A DNA stretch of 64,000 bases from UBA4615 sp046046245 (GTDB lineage Bacteria > Pseudomonadota > Gammaproteobacteria > Burkholderiales > Burkholderiaceae_E), in contig JBJOKE010000035.1 of assembly GCA_046046245.1 (NCBI GenBank), positions 36,307 through 100,306 on the forward strand. The letters run 5' to 3'. The translations under genes and the position numbers were made by a program. Within the stretch, counting starts at the first letter, position 1; each line of letters opens with the position of its first letter. Positions 8,705 through 16,895 of this stretch are shown piece by piece. The notes below the pieces were generated by a model, which searched no databases, was not told the DNA's origin, and was given only the letters and a program-made list of their open reading frames with translations.

Positions 8705-9238
8705 ATAGCTACTGCGAACGAGCGGGACCGCGGACACCGCATCAACGGCGAGATCAACGTCCCCGAACTGCGCCTGATGGGCATCGACAACCAGCCGCTG
8801 GGCATCGTGTCCACGCGGGAGGCGATGCGGATGGCCGAAGAGGCCGACGTCGACCTGGTGGAGATCGCGCCGACCGCCCAGCCGCCGGTCGCGCGGCTCA
8901 TGGACTACGGCAAGTTCAAGTACCAGGAACAGAAGCGTGCCGCCGAGGCCCGGGCCAAGCAGAAGATCATCCAGGTCAAGGAAGTGAAGTTCCGGCCCGG
9001 CACGGATGACAACGACTACAACGTCAAGCTGCGCAACCTGAACCGCTTCCTGGAAGAGGGCGACAAGGCCAAGATCACGCTGCGCTTCCGGGGGCGCGAG
9101 ATGGCCCATCAGGAGTTCGGCGTGCGCCTGCTCGAGCGGATCCGTACCGACCTCGACGGGGTCGGGCAGGTCGAGTCGATGCCCAAGCTCGAAGGGCGAC
9201 AGATGATCATGATCATCGCCCCCAAGAAGAAGAAGTAA
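8705..9238 (+). CDS. infC: translation initiation factor IF-3, ATA start
   Basis: A 177-residue IF-3, which keeps 30S subunits apart from 50S and proofreads start codons. The conserved N-terminus (ATANERDRGHRINGEINVPE) is reached only by starting at ATA 8705; the first in-frame ATG is 24 codons later and would remove the RINGEI motif. GGAG at 8693-8696 sits 8 nt upstream. A rare start codon is the known basis of IF-3 autoregulation, because IF-3 rejects non-standard starts (AUU in E. coli). The C-domain ends in MIIAPKKKK. The ATA overlaps a TAG that closes a five-codon frame beginning at 8691. Confidence 0.93.
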   Translation: MATANERDRGHRINGEINVPELRLMGIDNQPLGIVSTREAMRMAEEADVDLVEIAPTAQPPVARLMDYGKFKYQEQKRAAEARAKQKIIQVKEVKFRPGTDDNDYNVKLRNLNRFLEEGDKAKITLRFRGREMAHQEFGVRLLERIRTDLDGVGQVESMPKLEGRQMIMIIAPKKKK

Positions 9239-9252
9239 GGCGCTGATTCTTC

Positions 9253-9383
9253 TGGTATAGTGGTGAGTTCCCCGGCGGGGCGCGCGCCATGTGCGCGTCG
9301 CCGGCAGGAGAAGCCCCTCGGGTCAGCCAAGCGCACGGTCGACGAACCGGGCCACCTGGCAGGGGTGTCAGACTGGAGCAGTC
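9253..9383 (+). promoter_or_regulatory. rpmI-rplT leader with an extended -10 promoter
   Basis: TGG followed by TATAGT (9253-9261) fits an extended -10 element with no clear -35. The leader to rpmI contains short GC hairpins such as CCCCGGCGGGG. In other bacteria L20 represses its own operon through a leader RNA near this position. I see no convincing match to a known L20 site, so this remains a candidate only. Confidence 0.3.
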
Positions 9384-9581
9384 ATGCCCAAGATGAAGAC
9401 CAAGAAGAGCGCTGCGAAGCGCTTCCGGGTCCGCGCGAGCGGCTCGATCAAGCGGGGCCAGGCGTTCAAGCGCCACATCCTCACGAAGAAGACGACGAAG
9501 AACAAGCGTCAGCTTCGCGGTGCCACCCAGGTCCATGAGTCCGACGTGCTGAGCGTCCGGACCATGATGCCGTACGCCTGA
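9384..9581 (+). CDS. rpmI: 50S ribosomal protein L35
   Basis: A 65-residue basic ribosomal protein (MPKMKTKKSAAKRF, then KRGQAFKRHILTKK) of the usual length and sequence. The ATG at 9384 follows GGAG at 9375-9378. It is 12 bp upstream of rplT and co-transcribed with it in nearly all bacteria. Confidence 0.97.
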   Translation: MPKMKTKKSAAKRFRVRASGSIKRGQAFKRHILTKKTTKNKRQLRGATQVHESDVLSVRTMMPYA

Positions 9582-9593
9582 CAGGAGCCTCAG

Positions 9594-9953
9594 ATGCCTC
9601 GAGTCAAGCGTGGTGTAACGGCACGTGCCCGCCACAAGAAGATCATCGCGATGGCCAAGGGCTTTCGCGGCCGTCGCAACAACGTGTTCCGGATCGCCAA
9701 GCAGGCGGTCATGCGGGCCGGCCAGTACGCGTACCGCGACCGCCGCACCCGCAAGCGCGTGTTCCGCTCGCTGTGGATCGCCCGGATCAACGCGGCGGCC
9801 CGCGAGCACGGCCTGAACTACAGCCGTTTCATCGCCGGCCTGAACAAGGCCGCGATCGGGCTGGACCGCAAGGTGCTGGCCGAGCTGGCGGTCAACGACA
9901 AGCCGGCGTTCGCGGCGATCGTGAGCCGCGTGAAGGCCTCGATCGGCGCCTGA
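9594..9953 (+). CDS. rplT: 50S ribosomal protein L20
   Basis: A 119-residue L20, required early in 50S assembly. The basic N-terminal arm (PRVKRGVTARARHKKIIAMAKGFRGRR) and the globular part with LWIARINAAAREHGLNYSRFIAGL are conserved. The spacing from rpmI and the AGGAG at 9582-9586 support the ATG. In E. coli L20 also represses its own operon. Confidence 0.97.
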   Translation: MPRVKRGVTARARHKKIIAMAKGFRGRRNNVFRIAKQAVMRAGQYAYRDRRTRKRVFRSLWIARINAAAREHGLNYSRFIAGLNKAAIGLDRKVLAELAVNDKPAFAAIVSRVKASIGA

Positions 9954-10038
9954 TCGCCGACCGGACGGGGCGCCTCGTGCGCGCCGGTCCGCAGTGATCG
10001 CATCGATGACAGGCGGAGCCCTCGCGGCTCCGCGGACG

Positions 10039-10067
10039 ACGGGGCCGGCGACGGCCCCGTTTTCTTT
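10039..10067 (+). terminator. intrinsic terminator between rplT and pheS
   Basis: An 8-bp stem ACGGGGCC/GGCCCCGT (10039-10046 with 10053-10060), a loop GGCGAC and the tail TTTTCTTT. It lies 48 bp before pheS. No Phe-rich leader frame is visible upstream, so simple termination or partial read-through is more likely than Phe attenuation. Confidence 0.8.
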
Positions 10068-10115
10068 CCGGCGTCCGCCGCGGGCGTGCGCCACCTTCCT
10101 CGCGGGACGGACGGG

Positions 10116-11150
10116 ATGAACGACAGCGTGAAGCACGACGAGCAGGGCCTGGTCGACGAGGCGCGCTCCCTGGTGTCGGCTGCGGCCGACGGCGCGGCGC
10201 TCGCCAACGCGAAGGCCCGCTTCCTCGGCAAGGATGGCCTGCTGACCGCGCGGATGAAGGCGCTGGGCACCTTGACACCCGCCGAGCGCGGACCGGTGGG
10301 CAAGCGGCTGAACGAGGTCAAGCAGGCGATCGAGGCGCTGGTCGGCGCGCGCCAGCAGGCCCTCGACCAGGCGGCGCTCGATGCCCGGCTCGCCGAGGAG
10401 GCGATCGATGTCACGCTGCCCGGACGCGGCGCGGGTCGTGGCGGCGTCCATCCCGTCACGCTGACGATCGAGCGCATCGAGGCGATCTTCCGGTCGATCG
10501 GGTTCGACGTCGCCGACGGACCGGAGATCGAGGAGGACTTCTTCAACTTCACCGCGCTCAACACGCCGGAGAACCATCCGGCGCGGTCCATGCACGACAC
10601 CTTCTACGTCGACGGCAAGGACGCGAACGGGCGTGGGCTGCTGCTGCGCACCCACACCAGCCCGATGCAGATCCGCTACGCGCGGATGCACTCGCCGCCG
10701 ATCAAGGTGATCGCGCCGGGGAAGACCTACCGCGTCGACTCCGACGCCACGCACTCGCCGATGTTCCACCAGGTCGAAGGCATGTGGATCGACGAGGACA
10801 TCTCGTTCGCCGACCTGAAGAACGTCTACTCCGAGTTCCTGCGGCGCTTCTTCGAGCGCGACGACCTCGACGTGCGTTTCCGGCCGTCGTACTTCCCCTT
10901 CACCGAGCCGTCGGCCGAGATCGACATGCGATTCGCCGACGGCCCGCTCGCCGGTCGCTGGCTCGAGGTCTCGGGCTCCGGGCAGGTGCATCCGAACGTG
11001 GTCCGAAACATCGGCCTCGATCCCGAGCGCTACGTCGGCTTCGCGTTCGGCTCGGGGATCGAACGGCTGGCGATGCTGCGCTACGGCGTCGGCGACCTGC
11101 GGATGTTCTACGAGAACGATCTGCGCTTCCTCGGGCAGTTCGCCCGCTGA
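10116..11150 (+). CDS. pheS: phenylalanine-tRNA ligase alpha subunit
   Basis: A 344-residue catalytic subunit of the alpha2beta2 enzyme that charges tRNA-Phe. After the N-terminal coiled coil, class II motifs are clear: MHDTFYVDG, LLLRTHTSPMQIRYAR, FHQVEGMWID, FRPSYFPFTEPSAEID and the final GFAFGSGIERLAMLRYG. The ATG at 10116 is preferred over GTG 10086 because MNDSVKHDEQ begins the conserved region. It is followed after 28 bp by pheT. Confidence 0.96.
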   Translation: MNDSVKHDEQGLVDEARSLVSAAADGAALANAKARFLGKDGLLTARMKALGTLTPAERGPVGKRLNEVKQAIEALVGARQQALDQAALDARLAEEAIDVTLPGRGAGRGGVHPVTLTIERIEAIFRSIGFDVADGPEIEEDFFNFTALNTPENHPARSMHDTFYVDGKDANGRGLLLRTHTSPMQIRYARMHSPPIKVIAPGKTYRVDSDATHSPMFHQVEGMWIDEDISFADLKNVYSEFLRRFFERDDLDVRFRPSYFPFTEPSAEIDMRFADGPLAGRWLEVSGSGQVHPNVVRNIGLDPERYVGFAFGSGIERLAMLRYGVGDLRMFYENDLRFLGQFAR

Positions 11151-11178
11151 GCCCCGCACGAGACACAGGGAGCCACCG

Positions 11179-13641
11179 ATGAAATTCTCCGAACGCTGGC
11201 TGCGTGCCTACGCGAACCCCGCGATGACGAGCGACGCGCTTGCCCACGCGTTGACCATGGCCGGCCTGGAGGTCGAGGAGCGGACGCCGGCGGCGCCGCC
11301 GTTCTCCGGCGTCGTCGTCGGCCACGTGCTCGCGGTCGAGCGTCATCCGAACGCGGACAAGCTCAACGTCTGCAGGGTCGACGTCGGCGCCGGCGAGCCG
11401 CAGCAGATCGTCTGCGGCGCGCCGAACGTCGCGGCCGGCATGAAGGCGCCGTGCGCGCTGCCCGGCGCCGAGCTGCCCGGCGGCATGAAGATCGGTGTCG
11501 CGACGATGCGCGGCGTCGAGAGCCGCGGCATGCTGTGCTCGGCGCGCGAGCTCGGCCTGTCGGAGGACCACGCCGGGCTGCTGTCGCTCGATGCGTCGCT
11601 CGAACCCGGCGCGCCGCTGCGCGACGCACTCGCCCTCGACGACATGCTGTGGCTGCTCAAGCTCACGCCGAACCTCGCGCACTGCATGTCGGTGACCGGC
11701 GTCGCCCGCGAGGTCGCGGCGGTCACCGGCGCGCCGCTGAACCTGCCCGCGATCGTGCCGGTGACGCCCCAGCTCGACGAGCGTCTGCCGGTCCGCATCG
11801 AGGCGCCCGAGCTCTGCGGTCGCTTCAGCGGCCGCGTGATCCGCGGCGTCGACGCGCGCGCGGCGACGCCCGCGTGGATGAGGGAGCGACTGGAGCGCTC
11901 GGGCCAGCGTTCGATCTCGGCGCTCGTCGACATCTCGAACTACGTGATGCTCGAGCTCGGCCGCCCGACCCACGTGTTCGACCTGGCGAAGATCCGAGGC
12001 GGCCTGACCGTCCGATGGGGGCGCCCCGGCGAGCGACTCGAGCTGCTCAACGGCAACACCGTCGAGCTCGGGCCCGACGAGCACGGGCTGCCGGTCGGCG
12101 TGATCGCAGACGCGCAGTCGGTCGAGAGCCTGGCCGGCATCATGGGCGGCGAGGCGACGGCGGTCACGCTCGACACCACCGACATCTACGTCGAGGCCGC
12201 ATTCTGGTGGCCCACCTCGATCGCCGGCCGCGCGCGCCGCTACAACTTCTCGACCGACGCGGCCCAGCGATTCGAGCGCGGCGTCGACGCTGCGACGACC
12301 GTCGAGCACCTCGAGTACCTGAGCCGGCTGATCGTCGACGTGTGCGGCGGGAAGGCGGGCCCGGTCGACGACACCGTCACCGGGCTGCCCGAGCGCAAGC
12401 CGGTGTCGCTGCGCGTGGCGAGGGCCCGCAAGGTCATCGGCGCGGACATCGGGCTCGCCGACTGCACGGCAGCCTTCGATCGGCTCGCGCTGGACTACAC
12501 CGTCGCGCGGGGCGTGGCGGCGGACGGGGCCGACGCAGTCGTCACCGTCTCCCCGCCGACGCGCCGCTTCGACCTCGAGATCGAGGAGGACCTGATCGAG
12601 GAGGTCGTCCGGATCTGGGGCTTCGAGCGGCTGCCGGTGCGACCGCCGCGCGCGAGCGCGTCGATGCGCCCGGTGCCCGAGGACCGCCGCTCGGTATCGC
12701 TGCTGAAGCGGATCTGGGCGGATCGCGACTGGCAGGAAGTGGTCAACTTCGCCTTCGTCTCGAACGAGGTCGAGGCGCTGCTGGCGGGCGAGGGCGGCGG
12801 CGGTCCCGCGCCGATCGGGCTGCTGAACCCGATTGCCGAGACGATGGACGTGATGCGGACCTCGCTCTGGGGCGGGCTGCTCGGCAACCTGCGCCACAAC
12901 CAGAACCGCAAGGCCGCTCGGGTCCGGCTGTTCGAGGTCGGGCGTGTCTTCCTGCGCGACGCCGGTGCGCCCGGCGGGCCGCTGTCCGTGCCGGGCATCG
13001 CGCAGCCTTGGCGCGTCGGCGGACTGGCCTGGGGTCCGGCGCTCGACGAGCAGTGGGGCGCGACATCCCGGGCGGTCGACTTCTTCGACGTGAAGGCCGA
13101 TCTCGAAGCCGTCGCAGGCGACGGGGCGTTGCGGTTCGAGGCCGCGGTGCATCCGGCGCTTCACCCTGGCCAGGCTGCCCGGCTGCGGGACGCCGGCGGC
13201 CGGACGGTCGGCTGGCTCGGCGCGCTGCATCCGCGACTGGTCCGGCCGCTGGACCTGAGCGGACTGGCGCCGGTCCTCTTCGAGCTCGACCTCGATGTGC
13301 TGCTGCGGCGGGAGGTGCCGTCCTACCGTGAGTTCTCGCGCTTTCCGCCCGCGATCCGCGACCTCGCCTTCGTCCTGCCGGAGGGGGTCCCGGCGGCCGA
13401 GCTGCTCGCCGACATCGACGCCCTGCGCCGCTCGGACACCCTGCTGAAATCGTTGCAGGACGTGAGGCTGTTCGACGAATATCGCGGTAAGGGGTTGGAA
13501 AATAAGGAGAAAAGTCTTGCCTTCCGATTCTGGATGCAAGATACTCAGCGCACCCTCGAGGACGCCGAGGTCGATGCGGCGATGAGGGCGATCACGGCCC
13601 GGTTGGGCGAGACACGCGGAGCCCGACTGAGGTCGTCCTGA
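11179..13641 (+). CDS. pheT: phenylalanine-tRNA ligase beta subunit
   Basis: An 820-residue beta subunit. Order of domains: MKFSERWL start, tRNA-binding EMAP-like domain (about 40-150), B3/B4 editing domain (about 210-390), B5, the catalytic-like core, and a C-terminal FDX-ACB domain (YREFSRFPPAIRDLAFVLPEG) for the tRNA anticodon. The length is as in other proteobacteria. It is separated from ihfA by only 11 bp. The codons near 13480-13550 are unusually AT-rich and contain a promoter candidate for ihfA. Confidence 0.96.
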   Translation: MKFSERWLRAYANPAMTSDALAHALTMAGLEVEERTPAAPPFSGVVVGHVLAVERHPNADKLNVCRVDVGAGEPQQIVCGAPNVAAGMKAPCALPGAELPGGMKIGVATMRGVESRGMLCSARELGLSEDHAGLLSLDASLEPGAPLRDALALDDMLWLLKLTPNLAHCMSVTGVAREVAAVTGAPLNLPAIVPVTPQLDERLPVRIEAPELCGRFSGRVIRGVDARAATPAWMRERLERSGQRSISALVDISNYVMLELGRPTHVFDLAKIRGGLTVRWGRPGERLELLNGNTVELGPDEHGLPVGVIADAQSVESLAGIMGGEATAVTLDTTDIYVEAAFWWPTSIAGRARRYNFSTDAAQRFERGVDAATTVEHLEYLSRLIVDVCGGKAGPVDDTVTGLPERKPVSLRVARARKVIGADIGLADCTAAFDRLALDYTVARGVAADGADAVVTVSPPTRRFDLEIEEDLIEEVVRIWGFERLPVRPPRASASMRPVPEDRRSVSLLKRIWADRDWQEVVNFAFVSNEVEALLAGEGGGGPAPIGLLNPIAETMDVMRTSLWGGLLGNLRHNQNRKAARVRLFEVGRVFLRDAGAPGGPLSVPGIAQPWRVGGLAWGPALDEQWGATSRAVDFFDVKADLEAVAGDGALRFEAAVHPALHPGQAARLRDAGGRTVGWLGALHPRLVRPLDLSGLAPVLFELDLDVLLRREVPSYREFSRFPPAIRDLAFVLPEGVPAAELLADIDALRRSDTLLKSLQDVRLFDEYRGKGLENKEKSLAFRFWMQDTQRTLEDAEVDAAMRAITARLGETRGARLRSS
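13517..13545 (+). promoter_or_regulatory. possible internal promoter in pheT for ihfA
   Basis: TTGCCT at 13517-13522 and GATACT at 13540-13545 are 17 bp apart, each matching four of six consensus positions. They lie in the AT-rich 3' patch of pheT, 107 bp before ihfA. In E. coli the ihfA (himA) promoter also lies in pheT, which supports the reading. Confidence 0.35.
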
Positions 13642-13652
13642 CGACGCCAACG

Positions 13653-14054
13653 ATGAATCAATCGTCCCCGTCCGATCTCGGACCCGACCTCGCGCTCGAG
13701 GCTCGTGAGCGCGATCTCGCCGCCTCGCTCGGCGTGGATGCGCTGCGTGCCGACGAGGGTTTCACGCTGACGAAGGCCGAGCTCGCCGAGATGCTGTTCG
13801 AGCGGGTGGGCCTGAACAAGCGCGAAGCCAAGGACATGGTCGAGACCTTCTTCGACGAGATCCGGGACGCGCTCGAGCGGGGCGAATCGGTCAAGCTGTC
13901 GGGCTTCGGCAACTTCCAGCTGCGCGACAAGCCGCAGCGTCCGGGCCGCAACCCCAAGACCGGGGAGGAGATCCCGATCTCCGCGCGGCGCGTGGTCACG
14001 TTCCATGCGAGCCAGAAGCTGAAGGCGCTGATCGAGCGCCTGCCGCAGGCATGA
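13653..14054 (+). CDS. ihfA: integration host factor alpha subunit
   Basis: A 133-residue DNA-bending protein that pairs with IhfB. The core from FTLTKAELAEMLFERVGLNKREAKDMVE to RRVVTFHASQKLKALIE matches IhfA, including the beta-arm RPGRNPKTGEEIPISARR. Compared with the about 100-residue E. coli protein, a 36-residue acidic N-terminal extension precedes the core. A GTG at 13734 would give a shorter product. It follows pheT, as in most beta- and gammaproteobacteria. Confidence 0.93.
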   Translation: MNQSSPSDLGPDLALEARERDLAASLGVDALRADEGFTLTKAELAEMLFERVGLNKREAKDMVETFFDEIRDALERGESVKLSGFGNFQLRDKPQRPGRNPKTGEEIPISARRVVTFHASQKLKALIERLPQA

Positions 14055-14097
14055 ACGCGGGTCCGTCGCCGGCGGTGTGCGAGGGCGCGACCCGCCG

Positions 14098-14550
14098 ATG
14101 AGCGCCGCCGCACCCGGCAAGAACGATGCCCGAGTGCCGCTGCCGCCGATCCCGGCGAAGCGGTACTTCACCATCGGCGAGGTCAGCGAACTCTGCGGCG
14201 TCAAGCCGCACGTCCTCCGCTACTGGGAGCAGGAGTTCACCCAGCTGCGGCCGATGAAGCGACGCGGCAACCGCCGGTACTACCAGCACCACGAGGTGCT
14301 GCTGGTCCGGCGGATCCGTGAACTGCTGTACGAGCAGGGCTTCACCATCAGCGGCGCGCGCAACCGCCTCGGCGAGGCGGCACCCGGCGGCCGTCGCCGC
14401 GATGCGCCGGCGGCCGAGCCGCCTGCGCCCGAGACCTCCGCGTCGCCCGAGGTGATCGACACCGCCGACACGGCGCCGCTGGTTGCGCTCCGCGAGGACC
14501 TGCTCGCGGCGCTCGAACTGCTCCTGCCGGACGGTCAGCCGGACCGCTGA
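14098..14550 (+). CDS. MerR family transcriptional regulator
   Basis: A 150-residue protein whose N-terminal winged helix (KRYFTIGEVSELCGVKPHVLRYWEQEF) and R-R-Y-Y wing (NRRYYQHHEVLLV) define the MerR family. The C-terminal part is Ala/Pro-rich with no metal-binding cysteines, so it does not look like a metal sensor. The ATG at 14098 is chosen over an in-frame GTG at 14077. A MerR-type gene directly after ihfA is common in this lineage; its target is unknown. Confidence 0.88.
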   Translation: MSAAAPGKNDARVPLPPIPAKRYFTIGEVSELCGVKPHVLRYWEQEFTQLRPMKRRGNRRYYQHHEVLLVRRIRELLYEQGFTISGARNRLGEAAPGGRRRDAPAAEPPAPETSASPEVIDTADTAPLVALREDLLAALELLLPDGQPDR

Positions 14551-14555
14551 ACGAG

Positions 14556-15350
14556 GTGGCAGCGGTCGCGACCCGGGGGTCTGATCCAGTACCTGCCGGC
14601 GGCGACGGTCGGGTCGTCGTGCACGCCTGCGTCGTCTGCTGGACCGGGCGCGAGCAGGCAGCGCGTGCCATCGCGAGCGGCCTGCGCGACCGGATCGACC
14701 AGCTGACCGTCGTCTACTCGAATGGCCAGGATCGAGAGGAAGGCGGCGCCGGCGACTGGGTCAAGGTGCCCGACGCCTGGTTCTATGGCCGCAAGTTCCG
14801 GCGGCTCCTCGACGCCCATCGGGGCGGCGTGCTGCTGCTGGTGCAGGCCGACGCGCAGTGCGACGACTGGGGCGCGCTCGCCCGCCGCTGCGCGGAGGTC
14901 TTCGCCGCGGATCCCGGTCTGGGCGTGTGGGCGCCGGACATCGACTACACCCCGTTCACGATCGACCTGGTCCAGGTGAGGCCGCTGCCCGGCAAGGGTC
15001 TGTGCGAGGCCGTCCACACCGACGGCATCGTCTGGGCGATCGCCGAACCCGTCGTCCAGCGGCTGCGCCGGATGGACTACGACTGCAACAACCTCGGATG
15101 GGGCATCGACTGGGCGGCGCTCGCGTTCGCCCGGACGGCGCGGCTGCGCATCGTGCGGGACCGCTCGCTGCACGTCCGCCACCCGAAGGGATCCGGCTAT
15201 GCGGCCCGGGCGGCGCGGGAGCAGATGGGACACTTCCTCGCCCAGTTGACGCCGCCGGAGCGGCGGCAGGTCGCGCTGCTGCGTGCCCGCATCGGGCTCG
15301 CCCGCGCCCGTCGCCGGTTGCTGCGTCTGCTCCCGATGCGGACCTCCTGA
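14556..15350 (+). CDS. glycosyltransferase-like hypothetical protein
   Basis: A 264-residue protein starting at GTG 14556, five bases after the merR stop. I do not recognise a named family. An N-terminal VVVHACVVCWTGREQAA strand-loop, the QADAQCDDW and APDIDYTPFTIDL segments, and a later TDGIVWAIAEPVVQRL stretch are reminiscent of GT-A nucleotide-sugar enzymes. The C-terminus is Arg-rich (RARIGLARARRRLLRLL). It has no signal peptide or membrane segment. It ends 34 bp before tRNA-Pro. Confidence 0.55.
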   Translation: MAAVATRGSDPVPAGGDGRVVVHACVVCWTGREQAARAIASGLRDRIDQLTVVYSNGQDREEGGAGDWVKVPDAWFYGRKFRRLLDAHRGGVLLLVQADAQCDDWGALARRCAEVFAADPGLGVWAPDIDYTPFTIDLVQVRPLPGKGLCEAVHTDGIVWAIAEPVVQRLRRMDYDCNNLGWGIDWAALAFARTARLRIVRDRSLHVRHPKGSGYAARAAREQMGHFLAQLTPPERRQVALLRARIGLARARRRLLRLLPMRTS

Positions 15351-15368
15351 GGGGCCGGCGGGGTCTGC

Positions 15369-15374
15369 TATACT
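15369..15374 (+). promoter_or_regulatory. -10 element of tRNA-Pro
   Basis: TATACT, five of six consensus positions, ends 10 bp before the tRNA acceptor strand. No clear -35 hexamer is present. Confidence 0.4.
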
Positions 15375-15384
15375 CTGGCGCTTT

Positions 15385-15461
15385 CGGGGCGTAGCGCAGC
15401 CTGGTAGCGCACCTGCATGGGGTGCAGGGGGTCGCGAGTTCAAATCCCGCCGTCCCGACCA
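15385..15461 (+). tRNA. tRNA-Pro (anticodon GGG)
   Basis: The acceptor strand CGGGGCG (15385-15391) pairs with CGTCCCG (15451-15457) with one G-U pair. The anticodon stem CCTGC/GCAGG encloses ATGGGGT, giving GGG. The T-loop GAGTTCAAATCCC and an encoded CCA (15459-15461) are present. Confidence 0.97.
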
Positions 15462-15469
15462 TCAGAAAA

Positions 15470-15513
15470 CAAGGGCTTGGAGCCGAGAGGTTCCAGGCCC
15501 TTGTCCTTTCTCC
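15470..15513 (+). terminator. terminator of tRNA-Pro
   Basis: A 12-bp stem with one G-U pair (CAAGGGCTTGGA at 15470-15481 with TCCAGGCCCTTG at 15492-15503), a 10-nt loop and a pyrimidine tail TCCTTTCTCC. Confidence 0.85.
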
Positions 15514-15576
15514 ACGACGACCGGAGTGGGGCGGTCTAGCATCGGGGGGGCGGCCGAACGAGGGTGGGGGAGTCTC

Positions 15577-16845
15577 ATGCACCGGGCCGCGGTCGTCACG
15601 GCACTCGGCATCGGCCAGCTGCTGGCCTGGGGGTCGACGTTCTACCTGCCGGCGGTGCTCGCCGAGCCGATGGCCGGGGACCTCGGCGTGTCCGTGCCGA
15701 CGGTCTTCCTGGCGTTCTCGGTGGCGATGGTCGGCTCGGCGCTGGTCGGCCCGTCGGCGGGCCGCGCGATCGACCGCTGGGGCGGCCGCCCGGTGCTGGT
15801 CGGCACGAACCTGCTGTTCGCGGCAGGACTCGCCGCCCTGGGCGCCGCATGGGACGGGCCCACGCTGTTCCTCGCCTGGGGGCTGGTGGGCCTGGCGATG
15901 GGCGCAGGGCTGTACGAGGCCGCGTTCGCGACCGTGGTGCGGCTCTACGGGACCGCGGCGAAGGACACGATCACCGGGATCACGCTGTTCGGCGGCTTCG
16001 CGAGCACGGTCGGCTGGCCGCTGTCGGCATGGATGGAGGCACGCTGGGGTTGGCGGGGCGCGTGCGTCGGGTGGGCGCTGCTGCACCTGGGTGTCGCGCT
16101 GCCGCTTCACGCCTGTCTGCCGAGGGCACCGGCCGGGCCGGCCCGTGCGGCCCGTCCGGTGGACGGGTCGACCGTGGGACGGGCGGTTCCGGACGGGCGC
16201 CGCGCCGGCGCAGGCACCGCAGCGGCAGCCGGCGCAGGCGCCGGCAGCGGCCTCGGTACGCACGGCGCGAGCGAGCGGGGTGTCGGGCCCGGCACCCGCG
16301 AGCGCCTCGCGACGGTCCTGCTCGCCTTCCTGTTCGCCTCGACCTGGTTCGTGACGACCTCGTTCGCCGCCCACGGCCCGCGGCTGCTGGAGGCGGCCGG
16401 CGCGACCGCCGCCGCGGCGGTGGCGGTGGGCGCGATCGTGGGACCCGCCCAGGTCCTCGGCCGCCTGACGCAGTTCTGGCCGCTGCGCCGCGCGGATCCG
16501 CTCAAGGTCGCGGGGGTGGCGACCCTCGGTCATCCGGCCGCGGTGCTGGTGCTGCTGATCGGAGGACCGGCGTTCGCGCCGCTGTTCGCGCTGCTTCACG
16601 GCGCCGGCGGGGGCCTGATGACCATCGCCCGTGGCGCGCTGCCGCTCGCGCTGTTCGGGCCGGTCGGCTACGGCGAGCGGCAGGGCGTGCTGATGGCGCC
16701 GACACGGGTCGCGCAGGCGGTGGCCCCCTACCTGTTCGGCCTGGCGCTCGAGCGCTGGGGGGCGCAGGCACTGTGGGGCTCGGCCGCGCTGTGCGTGGCC
16801 GGCTGGCTCGCGCTGCGTGCGCTGCCGCGGCCGGTGCCGGAATGA
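15577..16845 (+). CDS. MFS transporter
   Basis: A 422-residue inner-membrane protein with about twelve hydrophobic helices. Features of the family are GRAIDRWGGRPVLVG after helix 2 and similar six-helix halves. A Gly/Ala-rich linker (about residues 200-240) joins the halves. The ATG at 15577 is preceded by GGGGGAG. The substrate cannot be read from sequence, and it does not look like ArsJ or another arsenic transporter despite lying 1.6 kb from the arsenosugar-like cluster. It converges with the integrase gene and shares a hairpin terminator with it. Confidence 0.85.
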   Translation: MHRAAVVTALGIGQLLAWGSTFYLPAVLAEPMAGDLGVSVPTVFLAFSVAMVGSALVGPSAGRAIDRWGGRPVLVGTNLLFAAGLAALGAAWDGPTLFLAWGLVGLAMGAGLYEAAFATVVRLYGTAAKDTITGITLFGGFASTVGWPLSAWMEARWGWRGACVGWALLHLGVALPLHACLPRAPAGPARAARPVDGSTVGRAVPDGRRAGAGTAAAAGAGAGSGLGTHGASERGVGPGTRERLATVLLAFLFASTWFVTTSFAAHGPRLLEAAGATAAAAVAVGAIVGPAQVLGRLTQFWPLRRADPLKVAGVATLGHPAAVLVLLIGGPAFAPLFALLHGAGGGLMTIARGALPLALFGPVGYGERQGVLMAPTRVAQAVAPYLFGLALERWGAQALWGSAALCVAGWLALRALPRPVPE

Positions 16846-16847
16846 AG

Positions 16848-16870
16848 ACGGCCCGCACGAGGCGGGCCGT
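16848..16870. terminator. bidirectional hairpin between the MFS gene and the integrase
   Basis: A perfect 9-bp stem ACGGCCCGC/GCGGGCCGT around ACGAG, located in the 50-bp gap between convergent genes. T runs are poor on both sides, so termination efficiency is uncertain. Confidence 0.6.
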
Positions 16871-16895
16871 CCGTTCGGTTCGACGCGGGTCGGGA

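Noticed and set aside
10007..10067. A Phe attenuator before pheS
   Set aside because: A good terminator exists, but no leader frame with a Phe run precedes it.
15577..16845. The MFS gene as an arsenical exporter (ArsJ) of the neighbouring cluster
   Set aside because: No ArsJ-specific feature was recognised, and it is separated from the cluster by a hairpin and an opposite-strand integrase.
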